A DNA stretch of 64,000 nt from Sipunculus nudus. Its lineage: Eukaryota; Annelida; Sipuncula; Golfingiida; Sipunculidae. The first letter of the stretch is position 1; each line of letters opens with the position of its first letter. Location: NCBI GenBank assembly GCA_026874595.1, contig CM049307.1:29429079-29493078 (forward strand), in the 5' to 3' direction. The notes beneath the pieces were generated by a model. It was not told where the DNA came from, did not search any database, and saw nothing but the letters and a program-made list of their open reading frames with translations. This document shows, in pieces, positions 26,773 through 38,587 of this stretch. The translations under genes were made by a program, and so were the position numbers.

Positions 26773-26840
<68 letters not shown>
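26773..26840. repeat. (TA)n microsatellite, intron 8
   Basis: About 68 bp of uninterrupted TA. Confidence 0.95.
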
Positions 26841-26844
<4 letters not shown>

Positions 26845-27084
26845 GATACTAAGGAGGTACGTATTTATATATATTCAGCTCTATATGTAGATATTTCTAC
26901 GTATATATTGCATGTTATACATTTTGTTCTACATATACAACTTGTAATTATATACACTGATTCCTTTTTTTTTGCAAGATAATCCATACGGCCTTAAAAT
27001 TAAGAAAAACCTGGCAGACTCCCTAATAAAAAGCCCGCAATACTGCCCGCGGGTGCGTGAAGCGTTTTATGTAGAGGAACATAA

Positions 27085-27087
<3 letters not shown>

Positions 27088-27152
<65 letters not shown>
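27088..27152. repeat. (TA)n microsatellite, intron 8
   Basis: About 65 bp of uninterrupted TA. Tyr-Ile repeat open frames across it are artefacts. Confidence 0.95.
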
Positions 27153-27154
<2 letters not shown>

Positions 27155-27513
27155 TGTTATATATATATATGTGAGTGTATGCATGGACCCTTTTTATGGC
27201 GAACTTCAAATGCATTTACTAACTACGCTTATGAGCTGCTACCGCAGACTTGGCGGAGAGTATAGTTATAGCACAACCAAGGGTAGACCACAAAATAAAA
27301 AGAAGTACTTGATCTGTCAATTAATATCAATTAATTCATATGAAGAAAATCTTTTTCAATTTAAGCTGATAAAATCTTTGAAGAATATATATATGTAAGC
27401 AGTTATTTCCTATATATGTTTATTTCCAGTAAACTACCACCGGCACCACCGCCACCACCACCATCCCTACACCGCCAACGAACCTGTGCTGAGGGCAACA
27501 GGTAGCCACTTAC

Positions 27514-27699
27514 TGGTGAACTGTCCAAAGGGAGGCAGGAATGTATTCTGTGACGACGCGGGTATGAGCGGCTGTAAGGGTTTGAGCTCTGTAAGCGTGT
27601 TGTTACCATGGTTGGTTGTTGGAACGTTAACTGGGGTGTCCACTTTCTCTGGGGTTTCAGGGGGGTGATTGTTGTTTGTTGTTGTGGTATTATTGTTGG
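27514..27699 (-). CDS. Pax2/5/8: Pax2/5/8 exon 8: Asn/Thr/Pro-rich cassette
   Basis: The acceptor cgtattgcag and the donor CACCA|gtaagt bound 186 nt, phase 1 in and out. In the phase set by exon 7 it reads T-NNNTTTTNNNHPPETPEKV, then a Pro/Thr stretch, TLTELKPLQPLIPASSQ and NTFLPPFGQFT. A second frame is also open across most of this exon, but only this one joins both neighbours. Reading through the donor adds 16 residues before a TAG, so intron retention would give a truncated protein. It is skippable without frameshift. Confidence 0.82.
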
Positions 27700-28131
27700 C
27701 TGCAATACGACCATATCACACAAACGCTCATGCAATGTTTCAGACACAACATGATGCAAGCACTACAAACTAAAATTTCTACATCCAAGATATACAAAGA
27801 TTCACATATAAACTCAATCCTGCATGCAGGCACGGGTAAACACCTCCGTTCAAACACTTTCACTTAATATACAAAAAACATTGTTAAATTGTTTTAAAAA
27901 AACTGGATATTTATGCCGTTATAATTATAATATATAATATACACTCGCACACTGGTCAAAAGATATATAAAAATATACAATGATACATTTCCGTAATGAT
28001 GTGCCCATGAATAACTTCGAATTAAAATTTTGGTTTCTGTTACAAAAACGTTATTTGTAATTTCTTCAGCAATTTATTAATGTCTTAGAATATTTAAGTA
28101 TTTATATAATTTTATGTATTATTATACTCAC
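27700..28131 (-). other. Intron 7 (432 nt)
   Basis: Short AT-rich intron between exons 7 and 8 with no repeat or recognised element. Confidence 0.7.
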
Positions 28132-28233
28132 TCTCAAAAGTCACTGTGGTGACGTTGACGGTGGTATCATTGGCTATTATTGCTTTGACCTCGCCATTCG
28201 TGACAGGGGTTAACGGGGTCAAGGTTGTGCCAT
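28132..28233 (-). CDS. Pax2/5/8: Pax2/5/8 exon 7: Thr/Val-rich cassette
   Basis: A 102-nt exon with acceptor tttaaattag and donor GAGA|gtgagt, phase 1 in and out. It completes Asp with exon 6 and encodes GTTLTPLTPVTNGEVKAII, then ANDTTVNVTTVTFE. The length is a multiple of three, so skipping keeps the frame. No domain is recognised; the composition matches the neighbouring C-terminal exons. Confidence 0.8.
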
Positions 28234-28710
28234 CTAATTTAAATATGCAAATAAGTGCAACGAAACACAGCAAAATCAAACACACTACAAAATTCAACAA
28301 CAACAAAAATCCAACAACTTCAAGCTAAAAATACGCTGTAAGTATGGAATACTCTTATCAGTATACAGAGCAGTCAGGCAAAGATAATTGATAAAAAAAA
28401 CATTAAATTAACTAAGTTAAATCCTTATATAGCCCATGCTTCACTCTTGCGATACTATTGAATTTTTTTTAAATTTTATTTTCGACTTAATATTGGTTGA
28501 GCCTTAAATATAAGTCAAATCTTACCAGTTTTGTTATCGACATGGGAAGCTCTGGTATTGGCAGACTGATTGCTATACATGCTCAAGATATCAAACGTGT
28601 AAATGCTCAAGATGAACAAAAGCACCATGCAACATTCCAAAATGCAGTATAGAAAAATGCACGCCCAAACACATGCGAAGAAAAAACGGTGACGTGATGG
28701 GAGGACTTAC
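28234..28710 (-). other. Intron 6 (477 nt)
   Basis: Short AT-rich intron between exons 6 and 7. An octamer ATTTGCAT occurs on the gene strand just upstream of the exon 7 acceptor. Nothing else was seen. Confidence 0.7.
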
Positions 28711-28966
28711 CGAGCTGCGTAGAGAACGTTGTATTGGGGTTGGTTTGTGTGTCGGTGATGGGAGCTGTAGGAGAGGGGTTTAACGAGTTGGTCATGTGGG
28801 CCGTCATGGACTGGATCACCGAATAATCCGCCGCCGAAGCTGCCTCCACGACTTTGACCTCCGAGGGGTTTGGCGTGGTAGCGGGAACCATGAACTGATG
28901 TGCAAACTGTGGCGTCATTCCCATCGGTGACCCGCCTTCCGTTTTTATTAACTTGGCATTCCATAG
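28711..28966 (-). CDS. Pax2/5/8: Pax2/5/8 exon 6: start of C-terminal regulatory region
   Basis: The exon follows catcttcag and ends CTCG|gtaagt, 256 nt, phase 0 in and phase 1 out. It encodes LWNAKLIKTEGG, then a Met/Pro/Thr/Ser-rich region with EVKVVEAASAADYSVIQ in the middle and a Thr/Asn/Pro-rich end (ITDTQTNPNTTFSTQL). LIKTEGG at about residues 311-317 fits a psi-K-x-E SUMO-acceptor pattern and lies where vertebrate PAX2/5 have IKSEQ just after the partial homeodomain. No homeodomain helix is present. The low-complexity composition is usual for Pax transactivation regions. Confidence 0.88.
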
Positions 28967-29373
28967 CTGAAGATGATAAAAATGGGAAAATTTTAATTCG
29001 ACAATGATCATTTATTTACTGTTCAATGTAACACTGCTTGCAAGAAACAATACCTTTTACTGAATATTCGAAAAAAAAGGATTTTACGATATTAATTTAA
29101 GACTGCCTGTATCTGATACTATAGTAGTATACGGATAAAACCATTTCTATAGTTGGTCATAGATACTTATGATATATGTCTGAACAAAACATGGAAGCAA
29201 ACCCTGAACTGAACAAAATTAAGAATATTATCATTTTATTATATTTCATTAAGGTTTAAAAGTTTTATTATATTTCAAAGTTAAGAGTAAATAATTAAAA
29301 ATAAAAGGGCATTGAATCAATTCAAGACAAATCAAAAACACATGGCGAAAATTAAGAGAGCTTACTCTCTCTC

Positions 29374-29445
<72 letters not shown>

Positions 29446-30248
29446 GTTTTCTGGTATCATAGACCTATTTATTTTGGTCAAGACGTAACATGTTTGTATG
29501 CTGTATGTGGTTATATCAAGCATGAAATAAAATCCACAGAATCAATAAAGTTAACCAATCTCAGGGAAAGTTGAAAGGACAAGGGGTCCTGTGGGAATAT
29601 TTTATGCCTTCTGGATCGCCTTCGGGCACCTGCAGATGATAAACTTGTGTCGGTGTTGTCTGTGGTCGGTATCGACATGGCGTGGACAGGCCACCTCCGA
29701 CCTGCCGATCTGTCAGAAGTGGCCGCCTAGCAAAGCTCCCGGCAGGTCCATCCCACGTGTCAGGGGATCTCAGCGGTGAGAGGGTGATGTAAAAAAGGAC
29801 CAACCATATGGTATCAATGTATGACCACAACTATCTAAAGTTTCACTTTTATCTTTTCACATACTCATTCTCACCCTCTCCTGTCCATGTGGCAGGCATT
29901 ACCATCCCATTTTCATATGTAATAGTGCTAAACCTGACATCAAAACTTTATTAAAATTATATAGCTCGGCTGGTCAGTTATATGTCAGTTTTATGGGCAA
30001 TATATGGAGGTTATTGCCCCCAGTGGTTGGGCGTGCTGGACCGGGCCCTGCGCTCGGTCATAATAACCGGGTGGTATAGACAGAGGTCAAGATTTTCAAT
30101 CTGATTACCTTTACACACGCCAGTGATATCAAGTTCTATATATATAGCAGGCTGAACCACGTTGAATTTGGTCCGAGCTTTCTTGCATTTTTATAAACAT
30201 GTACGCAGAAATATACCATTATATGGAATAGCATCACACTCCTCTTAC
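28967..30248 (-). other. Intron 5 (1.3 kb)
   Basis: Contains a (CT)n-(TA)n compound microsatellite at 29365-29443 and a GC-richer unique island at about 29.56-30.06 kb. The open frame there on the gene strand does not resemble the partial homeodomain and has no phase-0 exon boundaries on both sides. Confidence 0.65.
29365..29443. repeat. (CT)n-(TA)n compound microsatellite, intron 5
   Basis: About 40 bp of CT repeats joined directly to about 40 bp of TA repeats. Confidence 0.95.
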
Positions 30249-30295
30249 CTTATCGTTTATTTCTGACAACATTCCCTCATCACCTTGTCCATTAA
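30249..30295 (-). CDS. Pax2/5/8: Pax2/5/8 exon 5: 47-nt microexon
   Basis: Bounded by tttattgcag and AAG|gtaagag, this 47-nt exon encodes V-NGQGDEGMLSEINDK. Exon 4 leaves in phase 1 and exon 6 must be entered in phase 0, so they cannot be joined directly; this exon converts phase 1 to phase 0 and supplies the missing step. The acidic, Gly-rich peptide falls where vertebrate PAX2/5/8 have the NGDSQSG-type segment before the partial homeodomain. The call rests on splice sites and phase; the peptide alone is too short to prove it. Confidence 0.75.
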
Positions 30296-31599
30296 CTGCA
30301 ATAAAGAGTAACAAAACGTATATTAATAAGTGTTAGAAATTGTTGTTAATAATGTACATTACATGTAACACAAATAAATTCACAAAAAAATTATGATTTT
30401 TCATTCATCATTTATACATTGAAAGATAATACAAAAGCAGCAGAATCTGTGATGTTAAAAAGTAAGGCATTTGTAGCCGAGTTATTTTAATTTACAGGCG
30501 GAGAGGCAGTGAGCTCTTTATATAATAAGGAGCCAACACTTCGATAGTGTAGTAATTAAGGGTCCCAGGCCGTGTCCAAGTCCATCACACTTAATCTGGC
30601 CGCTTCTTAATTCATATTCAATCTAGAACTGCTTCCGTTTCTGATTAGCGGCTAGCCTATGTGATGACACAAATGCGAGGATGTGGTGAAGTGAAATTGA
30701 GGCTTGGCCAGCATCAAAGAGGGTCGAGACGTCAGGCAGTAATAGGCGGTGACAGAGCAAAGTGCGACTTTGGCCGAGAGCCTCAGCTTTTATGTTGAAA
30801 ATCTGGGCCCGGTATGCTTGCAAGCTGGGGAAGGTGAGACGGGCTGAAAAATCCGCTATTCTAGCTCCGTCAAGATGATAATAGATGGCACTGCTCAAAG
30901 GTTGCTGGTGTTTGTGACAAAATGAATTAATAGATACATTTATAATCCTCCAGATGCTTTTTAATTACTGCTTCTTTTAATGGCCGATACAAAGTGATGT
31001 TAACGATGTATCACGTGTTCTGTATTTTCTAACGTCTTCACAGTATCAAAGAATAATTGAGCATGTATTTTGTATTCGTGAAACAAATCTGCCTCCTCTT
31101 AAAAAATGATAAAATGCAGAAATGTCAGGATAATATATTAAATATGGCACAGCCTACATCAGTGAGCACGTGGTAATAAAAAGCGGAATAATTTGTCTTC
31201 CAAAATGTCTGAATCACGTATACATTACTATAACGTCGTATAAAAACCTCTTACTTGTATACCGCACGTGTTATCCGCGTAGTATATAATGCTGGTGCGA
31301 AAAGGTCTTAATAATACAATTTCGTTATATTTTATATGTTATTTAACATAAGAGTTTACATTTTAATACAACAATAATATTTAGTTCATATAATAAGTGC
31401 ACAAAAATTTACTTCTGCGAACAGTAAAATACAAATCGAGAATCAACTGAATAGTAATACATGTACTTCTAAATAGTAATACTGCTAAATATAGTAATAC
31501 TTCTAAATAGTAATACTTCTAAATATTAACCGACTTTGTTCTTAACGGGGAAATACTCGTGTTAACACAGTAAAATATATAGGTGATTTTTTCCCGAAG

Positions 31600-33330
31600 G
31601 GACATTTCATTGTAAACCAAGAACACTACAGTTATAAAAGAAGTTCAAACAAAGTAAAGAGTCCAAGTGTGAATTGTGAGATGGTTTAGAGTAACAGCTG
31701 CGTTAAAACAAACTAACACGGCTCTTGATCTAGCCCTAATTTTCTAACAACCACAGCCCATCAAATTTAATCAAAATAAATCAGACCAACTGAAGTTTAA
31801 CTCTAACCTTTGGTAGTCAAGGGAAGAGTTAACATTATGGTTCCTGTGGCTCACAACAAAGGGGACAAGTTGTGGCACTGGGGACTCTTTTGTTTGAACA
31901 TTTCATAACTCCCTCCTCCCATCAAATCGGACGTAAGCCTAGCCCGCAGGATACACGGGTCTGCTTTTCATCTCTCCTGCTGCCATTTATTTACAGTGCC
32001 GGGTTTTAATATTGATTTAATTAGCTGCAGCAGCTCTAAGGATCCGGGAGGTGGTCATCGACAGACCCCTGGGACCTGTTATTTGATGGTGGTGGGGTGT
32101 TAACAGGGGTTCGGGTTTCTTGCTGGAGGGCCACTTGGTCGGCCTGACAACCTGCTGAAAAGCGCTCCACTGTCCGGTCCGTGCCAGTGATCTAAGGGTG
32201 GACCCACTTTGATCGACATGCTAAATCCTGTACCGTCTAATAATATTTTCTTGTTCTGAAAAAGCGTGCCCGGTGCTATCTAGGGTGTTCTTTGGCGGCA
32301 AGGGGGTCCGGTCTGCTTACACGACGAGGCTCAGTGCCCCCGTCCCTGCAGACCAGGCCACCCAGGGGGACGGCCAGCCTGCGCTGACAAATGTCATCCT
32401 CGTTTTGTAAATACATCTTTCCCTGATGTAGTGTGCATAACCGCTTATACACTGGTCACTTTGTTTAACTTAAAAAGATCTCCATTCATTTATTTATTTG
32501 TAAATATATATAAGGGTGTGTGTGTATGTTCTACATCCATACCGTTACAACATGTTATAATTATAAAAATTGATTCTTAGAACATAACATTGATTTACAA
32601 TCTAAACATTTTCTTTTTTCCTTGAAAAATGAAAAATCATCAAACGAAACCGAAAAATAAATCTCATATTTATATTGATCATGAACTGCATGGTACATTT
32701 TTTTAACGAAAAATAATTTTGTTAAAATCTTGTAAACATCTAAATTTTAAGGTTTCTAGTTAATGGGTATGGATTTAATGTACAGAAATTTGGACAAATC
32801 AAATTTTCTTCCCAATCTGCTGTATGAGATTTTTAGTTATCTAATTCAGATATATAATTCCACAATTAACAACAATCTGTATATAACCAGTGAGTGAATG
32901 TCACAAGTGAAGGGGATTGGGACCTTTCGTGACCTTCTACAGAAACCAATGCCGGCCCTGCAGTCCCCAGATAGAGCCCCCGTGGACTTGGGCTGGCCCC
33001 GCCCTCGGAATCTGCGCGGCTCTACCCCAACAGTGTAACAGAATTACGGGCCAGTCCCTGAGCGGCGGCTGGCTGATGCATGGGCATCGACAAGTTGCCT
33101 CGGGCACCCAGCGATCACATTAATTGGTTTGGATCGTCCAACAGTTCTTGGCACAATCGGATTACCGCCTGTGTGAAAATGGAATTAGCCCGCGATAAAA
33201 CCGCCAGCAGGCGCTATCACTTGTCCTTTTGTGTCCAATGATCTCTGCTAATAACGCAATACAAGAAGGGCAAGTTCTCGTGTCGTCGAGACCGGGCTTG
33301 TCGGTATTTTTATTGATTTAGTACTCTTTG
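31600..33330. other. GC-richer islands in intron 4
   Basis: Two unique blocks of about 50% GC, roughly 31.6-32.42 and 32.9-33.33 kb, separated by AT-rich sequence. The open frames in them have no recognisable domain or flanking splice sites in the right phase. They are best read as candidate regulatory elements. Confidence 0.3.
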
Positions 33331-33632
33331 TTATGGGTTATTTGATTACATCAATGTCATAACTACTATGTGGTACACACAATAGCCAGCGGAGCAATGA
33401 GACCTGTTCATATTCTCTGGGAACATTCAAAGAAGTTCAGCGAAACTGAATATACATTCCCACTGGATACAAAGACTAATATTAACATAGAGGTTTGTCG
33501 TATCTCTCTCATCAGAATAAAATTTAAAGCTTCTACATGGAAACATTTATTTTAAACTGTCGAGCTTGATGAATGGACTTGGAGACCATTCATAGTGAAA
33601 CTCATTTAAAACTATCTGTGAAAGACGTGCCT

Positions 33633-34013
33633 GTGTAGCAGGCCAGAATAGCCCCCCCCCCCCCCCCGATTGTATATATACCCGGGTATAATCTGGCCTA
33701 GCCCCAACTATACCCGGGGTAAAAAATGGGCTAGGCCAGATTATACCCCGGGGTATAATCTAGCCTAGTCCATTTTATACCCCCTGAGGCTATATTATAC
33801 CCCCTGTTGCTTTCAATAGCTGTGCTTTATATCTTTAAAAAATGTAGTTTTTACGAAATGACTCGCCTTCTGTCAGCTTTTTTCTTTATTAATTTAATAT
33901 AATTATCAAGTGTAAGTGAATGATATGTAAGATAATCGATAAGTAAGTGTGTAAAATCGCATTACTTAATCGTTGTATAATCTGGGCAGGGGGTATAATC
34001 TGGCCTGTTACAC
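33633..34013. mobile_element. Small inverted-repeat (MITE/foldback-like) element
   Basis: The left end reads gtgtagcaggccagaatagc and the right end, reversed, reads gtgtaacaggccagattata, so the element has imperfect terminal inverted repeats. Inside, gtataatctggcctagccc (33686-33704) and its exact reverse complement at 33728-33746 form a 19-bp hairpin arm pair. The phrase GGGGTATAATCTGGCCT recurs. A C16 run lies at the left. At about 381 bp with no transposase it would be non-autonomous; a clear target-site duplication was not found. Confidence 0.55.
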
Positions 34014-35398
34014 CTGGAAATATCCCTGGTACCCATGGTGACAGCAGTAGCCCGATTATATATATTTGCGCAATGGTCGGCAGCGATAGAGAGGATGCAG
34101 TATCATATACACTGATTTTATCTTCTGACTCAGAAACAATGATTTTGAAAATACCATGTATACTGGCAGAGAGAGTATATTGGCAGTCACTGCATGATTT
34201 CCATGTTCAGTGTCATCTTGCTTTGAAATTACACAAAATACATATACTGCCGTCCCTTGAGGAATAGCTTTTGTAACAGTGGAAACGTTATTTTGCGATA
34301 TACAATTACACAGGAAGTGGGTGCTGGCTATGAGTATCAGTTCATGTATTCAGTGTTATAGTGTACAATCTCTCCGGAATTTACAGATATATATTATGGA
34401 GAGGATACAAACGGACTATAATTACCCATCATATTTAGTGTCTGACACTTCTTGGTTTAACTCGTGTCACTAGATTATTTTCTATCCCCGGCTATAGATG
34501 AAGTATTTAACAAGAGGAGAAGTTCAGCAAAAAATAAATTCAATAATTCACACAATAAAATCTAAAAATAGTATTACAACAGCACGAGAGAATCTGCATG
34601 TCACCATTAAAATTTTCATGTTTCTTGATTTGTTCAGATTGATAATCATGCACATAAACACACTGTAAAGAAATAGAAAATCCTTTGTTGTGATAATGAC
34701 AAATGTTGTAATAATATATGCAAAATATTATATTCATTTTTCTGATGATTCATTCATTATACCTGATTTTGGTAATTCACCAAGCACCCAATATAACTTA
34801 ATTCAAAGTTCCATACGGATTGAACATTAAACACAAAATGTCATATATATAATATTATATATTAAGTCCTTAGAAATATGGTGGAGTATTGACAGAGGGG
34901 ATTATCTTAAACTGTCGAATTAATTACTTCCGGATCAACAACAACGATAAAACGCAAACCATTCAGGTTTTACAATTGTATTTAGTCTTTGTTGAATAGA
35001 TTTTATTCTTTAAAATTTAAATTTGTTCATACATTAAAGTTTTTATAAAGTTAGAAGCAAATTACAATAATTCCTTGTTTGAAAATCATCATATTTAAAA
35101 TCACAATCATTCTTACTTTTTATTAAATGTTGTTAAACTTGATTAATTTAGGTTTGGTCTTGTTTGTTTACTGTATTATTGATTTTCATATACAAGCTTG
35201 TAAAATATATGTTGTACGTCTTGAAGCATGCACATGCAATGTGACACGTTAACATCATATATATTTATTTTCCTATTTTGGTTGGATACCAATTTTAAGC
35301 GAGGGCATTTGCGTCGTTTTCAAGGGCTATTTGTATGTTTGAGGTCTTGAATTTGAATCAAGCTATTGGTGAAATGTTCATGACGGAAATGTTCCTAC

Positions 35399-35628
35399 CA
35401 TCGTCTCGTTTCCGTTTGTTTCCGTTCGCGTCGGTGGGTGAACTGGGACTGTACAAAGATGGAGAGATGAGGCTAGTAGGAATGCCGCTGGTTGGTATGC
35501 TGAGGATGTTGTTGATATGGTAACCTTGACTTCCATGAGCAGGAGATGGGGTTTGTGTTATAACGGACGTGGGGTTACCAGGAGACTGCTGGCTCTTGGC
35601 TTTCTCTGCAGCCTTATTTCGTACAATT
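35399..35628 (-). CDS. Pax2/5/8: Pax2/5/8 exon 4: end of paired domain, octapeptide, basic motif
   Basis: The 230-nt exon starts after cctttacag and continues the recognition region as R-IVRNKAAEKAK. A Gln/Ser/Pro/Thr-rich segment follows, then YHINNILS at about residues 249-256 of the 599-residue form. This aligns with the Pax octapeptide (YSINGILG in PAX2/5/8), which recruits Groucho-type corepressors in the family. About 27 residues rich in Ser, Pro and Ile follow, then NGNKRKRDD, matching the NGEKRKRDE stretch of vertebrate PAX2/5/8. The donor is GACGATG|gtagga, leaving in phase 1. Compared with vertebrates the spacer between octapeptide and basic stretch is expanded, and the octapeptide core has Asn and Ser where Gly is usual. 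Confidence 0.93.
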
Positions 35629-36551
35629 CTGTAAAGGAAAATCACAAAAGTTTAAAAAGTTATGAAAAAAGGTTTAATGGGGACAGCCTTCCTATTCAAA
35701 TATAGTTTAAAAGATGCTATTGTCAAAAGTCAAATGATATACACTTAATATACATTATTTTACATGGCTTACATGTAAAAAAAAATAAAAAAAGATACAT
35801 AAAACGCCCTTGGGTTTTGCTATACCGATTTATCATTTCAAACATAATGCTAAAGATGTAATACAATATCTTTCAAAATCCACACAGCTGTTGGTATTTG
35901 GTTTAAAGTACGGGCTGGGAGGACTAATATGAGTACAGTCTATTCATTATAAACACAAAACCGCATAGATCCCCAGGACCAGTCTCTGATCAGCCAGGGC
36001 ATGTCCTCGCAGAGCCTATAGAGCGTGTGACAGTCTTTATGAATTTTTAAGTTGTAAATAAACAAGATCAAAGATCCGGCGCGTGAAATAAATTAGAACG
36101 CGGGCTGTGAATGGCAGCCTGGTTGGTCATTGATCTGGTTGTTTGACGGAAGGGCTTTGTGGAAGGTTCATGCGGTTCTGTCCTGTAGCTAACCGGCGTC
36201 ACCAGCACCAGCCACAGTACCTCTATGATTATCAGCAAGGCTCGGCTCCGGCCAGGAAGAATACATTATAATATCTATATAAACCTTCTCAGACCGGTTG
36301 TATATATAGGGTAGGCCTAAAATGGCGAACTGGAAGTCAAATGGTCTTGCATGAGCAGACGACACGCGAAACTCAGCGGGCCCCTCGATGACGTCACAGA
36401 CTGCACGCTCGCCCTACCCTCTTCACCAAATCTGACAAGACCTGTACATTTCATAACATTCATGCCGATTATCCTAAAAGGCTCCGCTAGATCTGGACAG
36501 GTTTATCAGACTGTAGATGGGTTCTAAATTAACTATGTTATTTTCCTTCAC

Positions 36552-36554
<3 letters not shown>

Positions 36555-36600
<46 letters not shown>
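36555..36600. repeat. (TA)n microsatellite, intron 3
   Basis: About 46 bp of alternating TA. Confidence 0.95.
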
Positions 36601-36603
<3 letters not shown>

Positions 36604-38170
36604 CATACATGCATGTGTCCAAAAACCAATACATGATTCAGTGTTCAAATATACTTTTATCACAAATGATTTTTATCTCATTCCCAACGTATATGTTGAT
36701 AGCACTTAAATTTGGAAGTCGGATATACTCACCAGCATAAAAATATTCCTATTTGAATAATAAGTTATGTTTCTATCCTCTGTACCTGTCTCCAAAATCT
36801 TATACTGACGAACTTGCACAACTATTATTTGTAAATTAGTTCACATTACATTTACATGGACATTTTTATGGAACACATCACAATATATAAATATACTAGG
36901 TATATTTACTATATATCTGTGCAATATATGCCTTATATATATTATAACTGATAAGCTGATCATTTTACCGTTTACGTGGTCTTCACTGTCATAAATAATA
37001 AACAATTTCTTATGAATACTTTTATACAAATATATTTAGATGATATACACCTTTCTCGATAAACATAAAGATCTAAGAAATCAATGAGTACTAGTACATT
37101 TGTTTAAATGAAAACAAATTAAAGAAAAATTTCATATGCATTTCTACTTAATTATATGAACATAATGGAATTGTTATAACATCGTGTTGTAAGAATGTAA
37201 AATATAATTCAACGGGTATTTATTTCAATGAAGAAAAATAAAAGAAAAATTTCATATGCATTTATAACTTATAAAATTGATTATAATGGAATTATTTTAT
37301 AAGAAAGACCATTTAAGACCACGGAGAAGACAGTAGACGGTGATTTGTTAGGAAATACAGGCGCTGAAGCGACATATATAAACTGCAAGTGTACATGACA
37401 ATTTTGACGAATGTTCAATATAAATGGCCGAGCTTTACGGTTCCAACAAAAATGGAAACTGTATGTATCCCACTGTTTATTGATGTTTGTTAATGTTCAG
37501 CCTGATATGGGTAAGATTCGCAAGATCACTTTTTAAGCATGAGCACGCGAATTGTGTCTTGATGTATGTAATAGGGGCTGTAATTTTCTATACCGTTTCT
37601 ATGGTACACATGAGGACCGAGGCGGAGAATAAAGCCGGTCGCTCAATCGCTCAAGGTGCAGCACTATTACCCATGTCTTGTAAATAAAACCAGCGGCAAA
37701 TGTCCCCCGGTCGCCATTATGCCGGGACAATTAACAATGATTTAAACACTAGCGGTCTGGCATTTTCTTGGCAGTCGCAATCGAAGTGGTGTCAGCGAGC
37801 TCTTTCATTAGTGAGGCCAATCATTCGGGCCCTACAACTGGCTTAAACGGCCTTTTTAAGAAGCCCATCCAGCTCGCCCATAGTTCACCGCGTCTGCCCG
37901 AACCCCCGATGATTTGCAGTAATAGAATCGTTTATCAAGTAATAAAAGCGGAAAGTATATTCCTCCACTGCTTGTCTATGGCCGAATTTAATTACACCAT
38001 CGCCGAAGTGGCCAAAGAAATGGCAGCCTTAATTATCTCTCTCCCGCTGAAATCAAAGCCTCACAGAGTCGGGTTTTTGCCAAAGTGACCACGCTTGAGT
38101 AGATTAGATTTCCAGTTTGAGAGGAAATTATGTTACACATCAATTATAATATATATATTTAAATATATAA

Positions 38171-38173
<3 letters not shown>

Positions 38174-38216
<43 letters not shown>
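38174..38216. repeat. (TA)n microsatellite, intron 3
   Basis: About 43 bp of TA, some 370 bp beyond the exon 3b donor. Confidence 0.95.
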
Positions 38217-38219
<3 letters not shown>

Positions 38220-38587
38220 AAAATAAGTCGACCCAATATACAATACAAATAAGGGTTTGGGAATTTGTTATTTCTCTTAGTAAACGTAAAAGGTCATGAA
38301 TGGTCATACATTTTTGCATATTTTCATTATTTAAGGAATTCAATTTTAATTCAATTGTAAATATATATGATAAGCTCTTTTGTATATGCAGCTATTATAG
38401 GGGAAATGGGAGTATTTAAAACAGTGTGCACTTATGTCATTGTGGTTCAAATATTCAATTATGTCATGGTGCAACTTGCCAGTTTGCCATGATCATGGAT
38501 AGCGTATACTCATGGCATGATATGCGCATGCGCACAGGAAATTCTGGATGAAACGACCGTTGTGATGAATGTGACAATTTCACCTAC

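Larger units (their letters stand above)
25958..27513 (-). other. Intron 8 (1.6 kb)
   Basis: AT-rich intron dominated by three (TA)n arrays at 26024-26071, 26773-26840 and 27088-27152. Nothing coding was recognised. Confidence 0.7.
30296..35398 (-). other. Intron 4 (5.1 kb)
   Basis: The interval where a partial-homeodomain exon would be expected, but none was recognised. GC-richer unique islands are at about 30.47-30.9, 31.6-32.42 and 32.9-33.33 kb. A 17-bp minisatellite (aatagtaatacttcta) lies at about 31.44-31.53 kb. An inverted-repeat element lies at 33.63-34.01 kb. Confidence 0.7.
35629..38587 (-). other. Intron 3 (3.0 kb)
   Basis: The intron between exon 3b and exon 4. (TA)n arrays sit at 36555-36600 and 38174-38216. 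GC-richer unique islands are at about 35.9-36.47 and 37.3-38.09 kb; the first contains a perfect CRE palindrome TGACGTCA at 36389-36396. A near-duplicate segment starts aaagaaaaatttcatatgca at about 37.12 and again at 37.24 kb. Confidence 0.7.

Noticed and set aside
27403-27759. Alternative open frame through exon 8
   Set aside because: It does not match the phase 1 set by exons 7 and 9 and starts outside the exon acceptor.
29561-29830. Possible homeodomain exon in intron 5
   Set aside because: The translated segment lacks homeodomain helix residues, and the available splice sites do not give a phase-0 to phase-0 exon.
33947-34267. 106-codon open frame on the plus strand
   Set aside because: It starts within the inverted-repeat element and has no recognised domain; chance or element-related.
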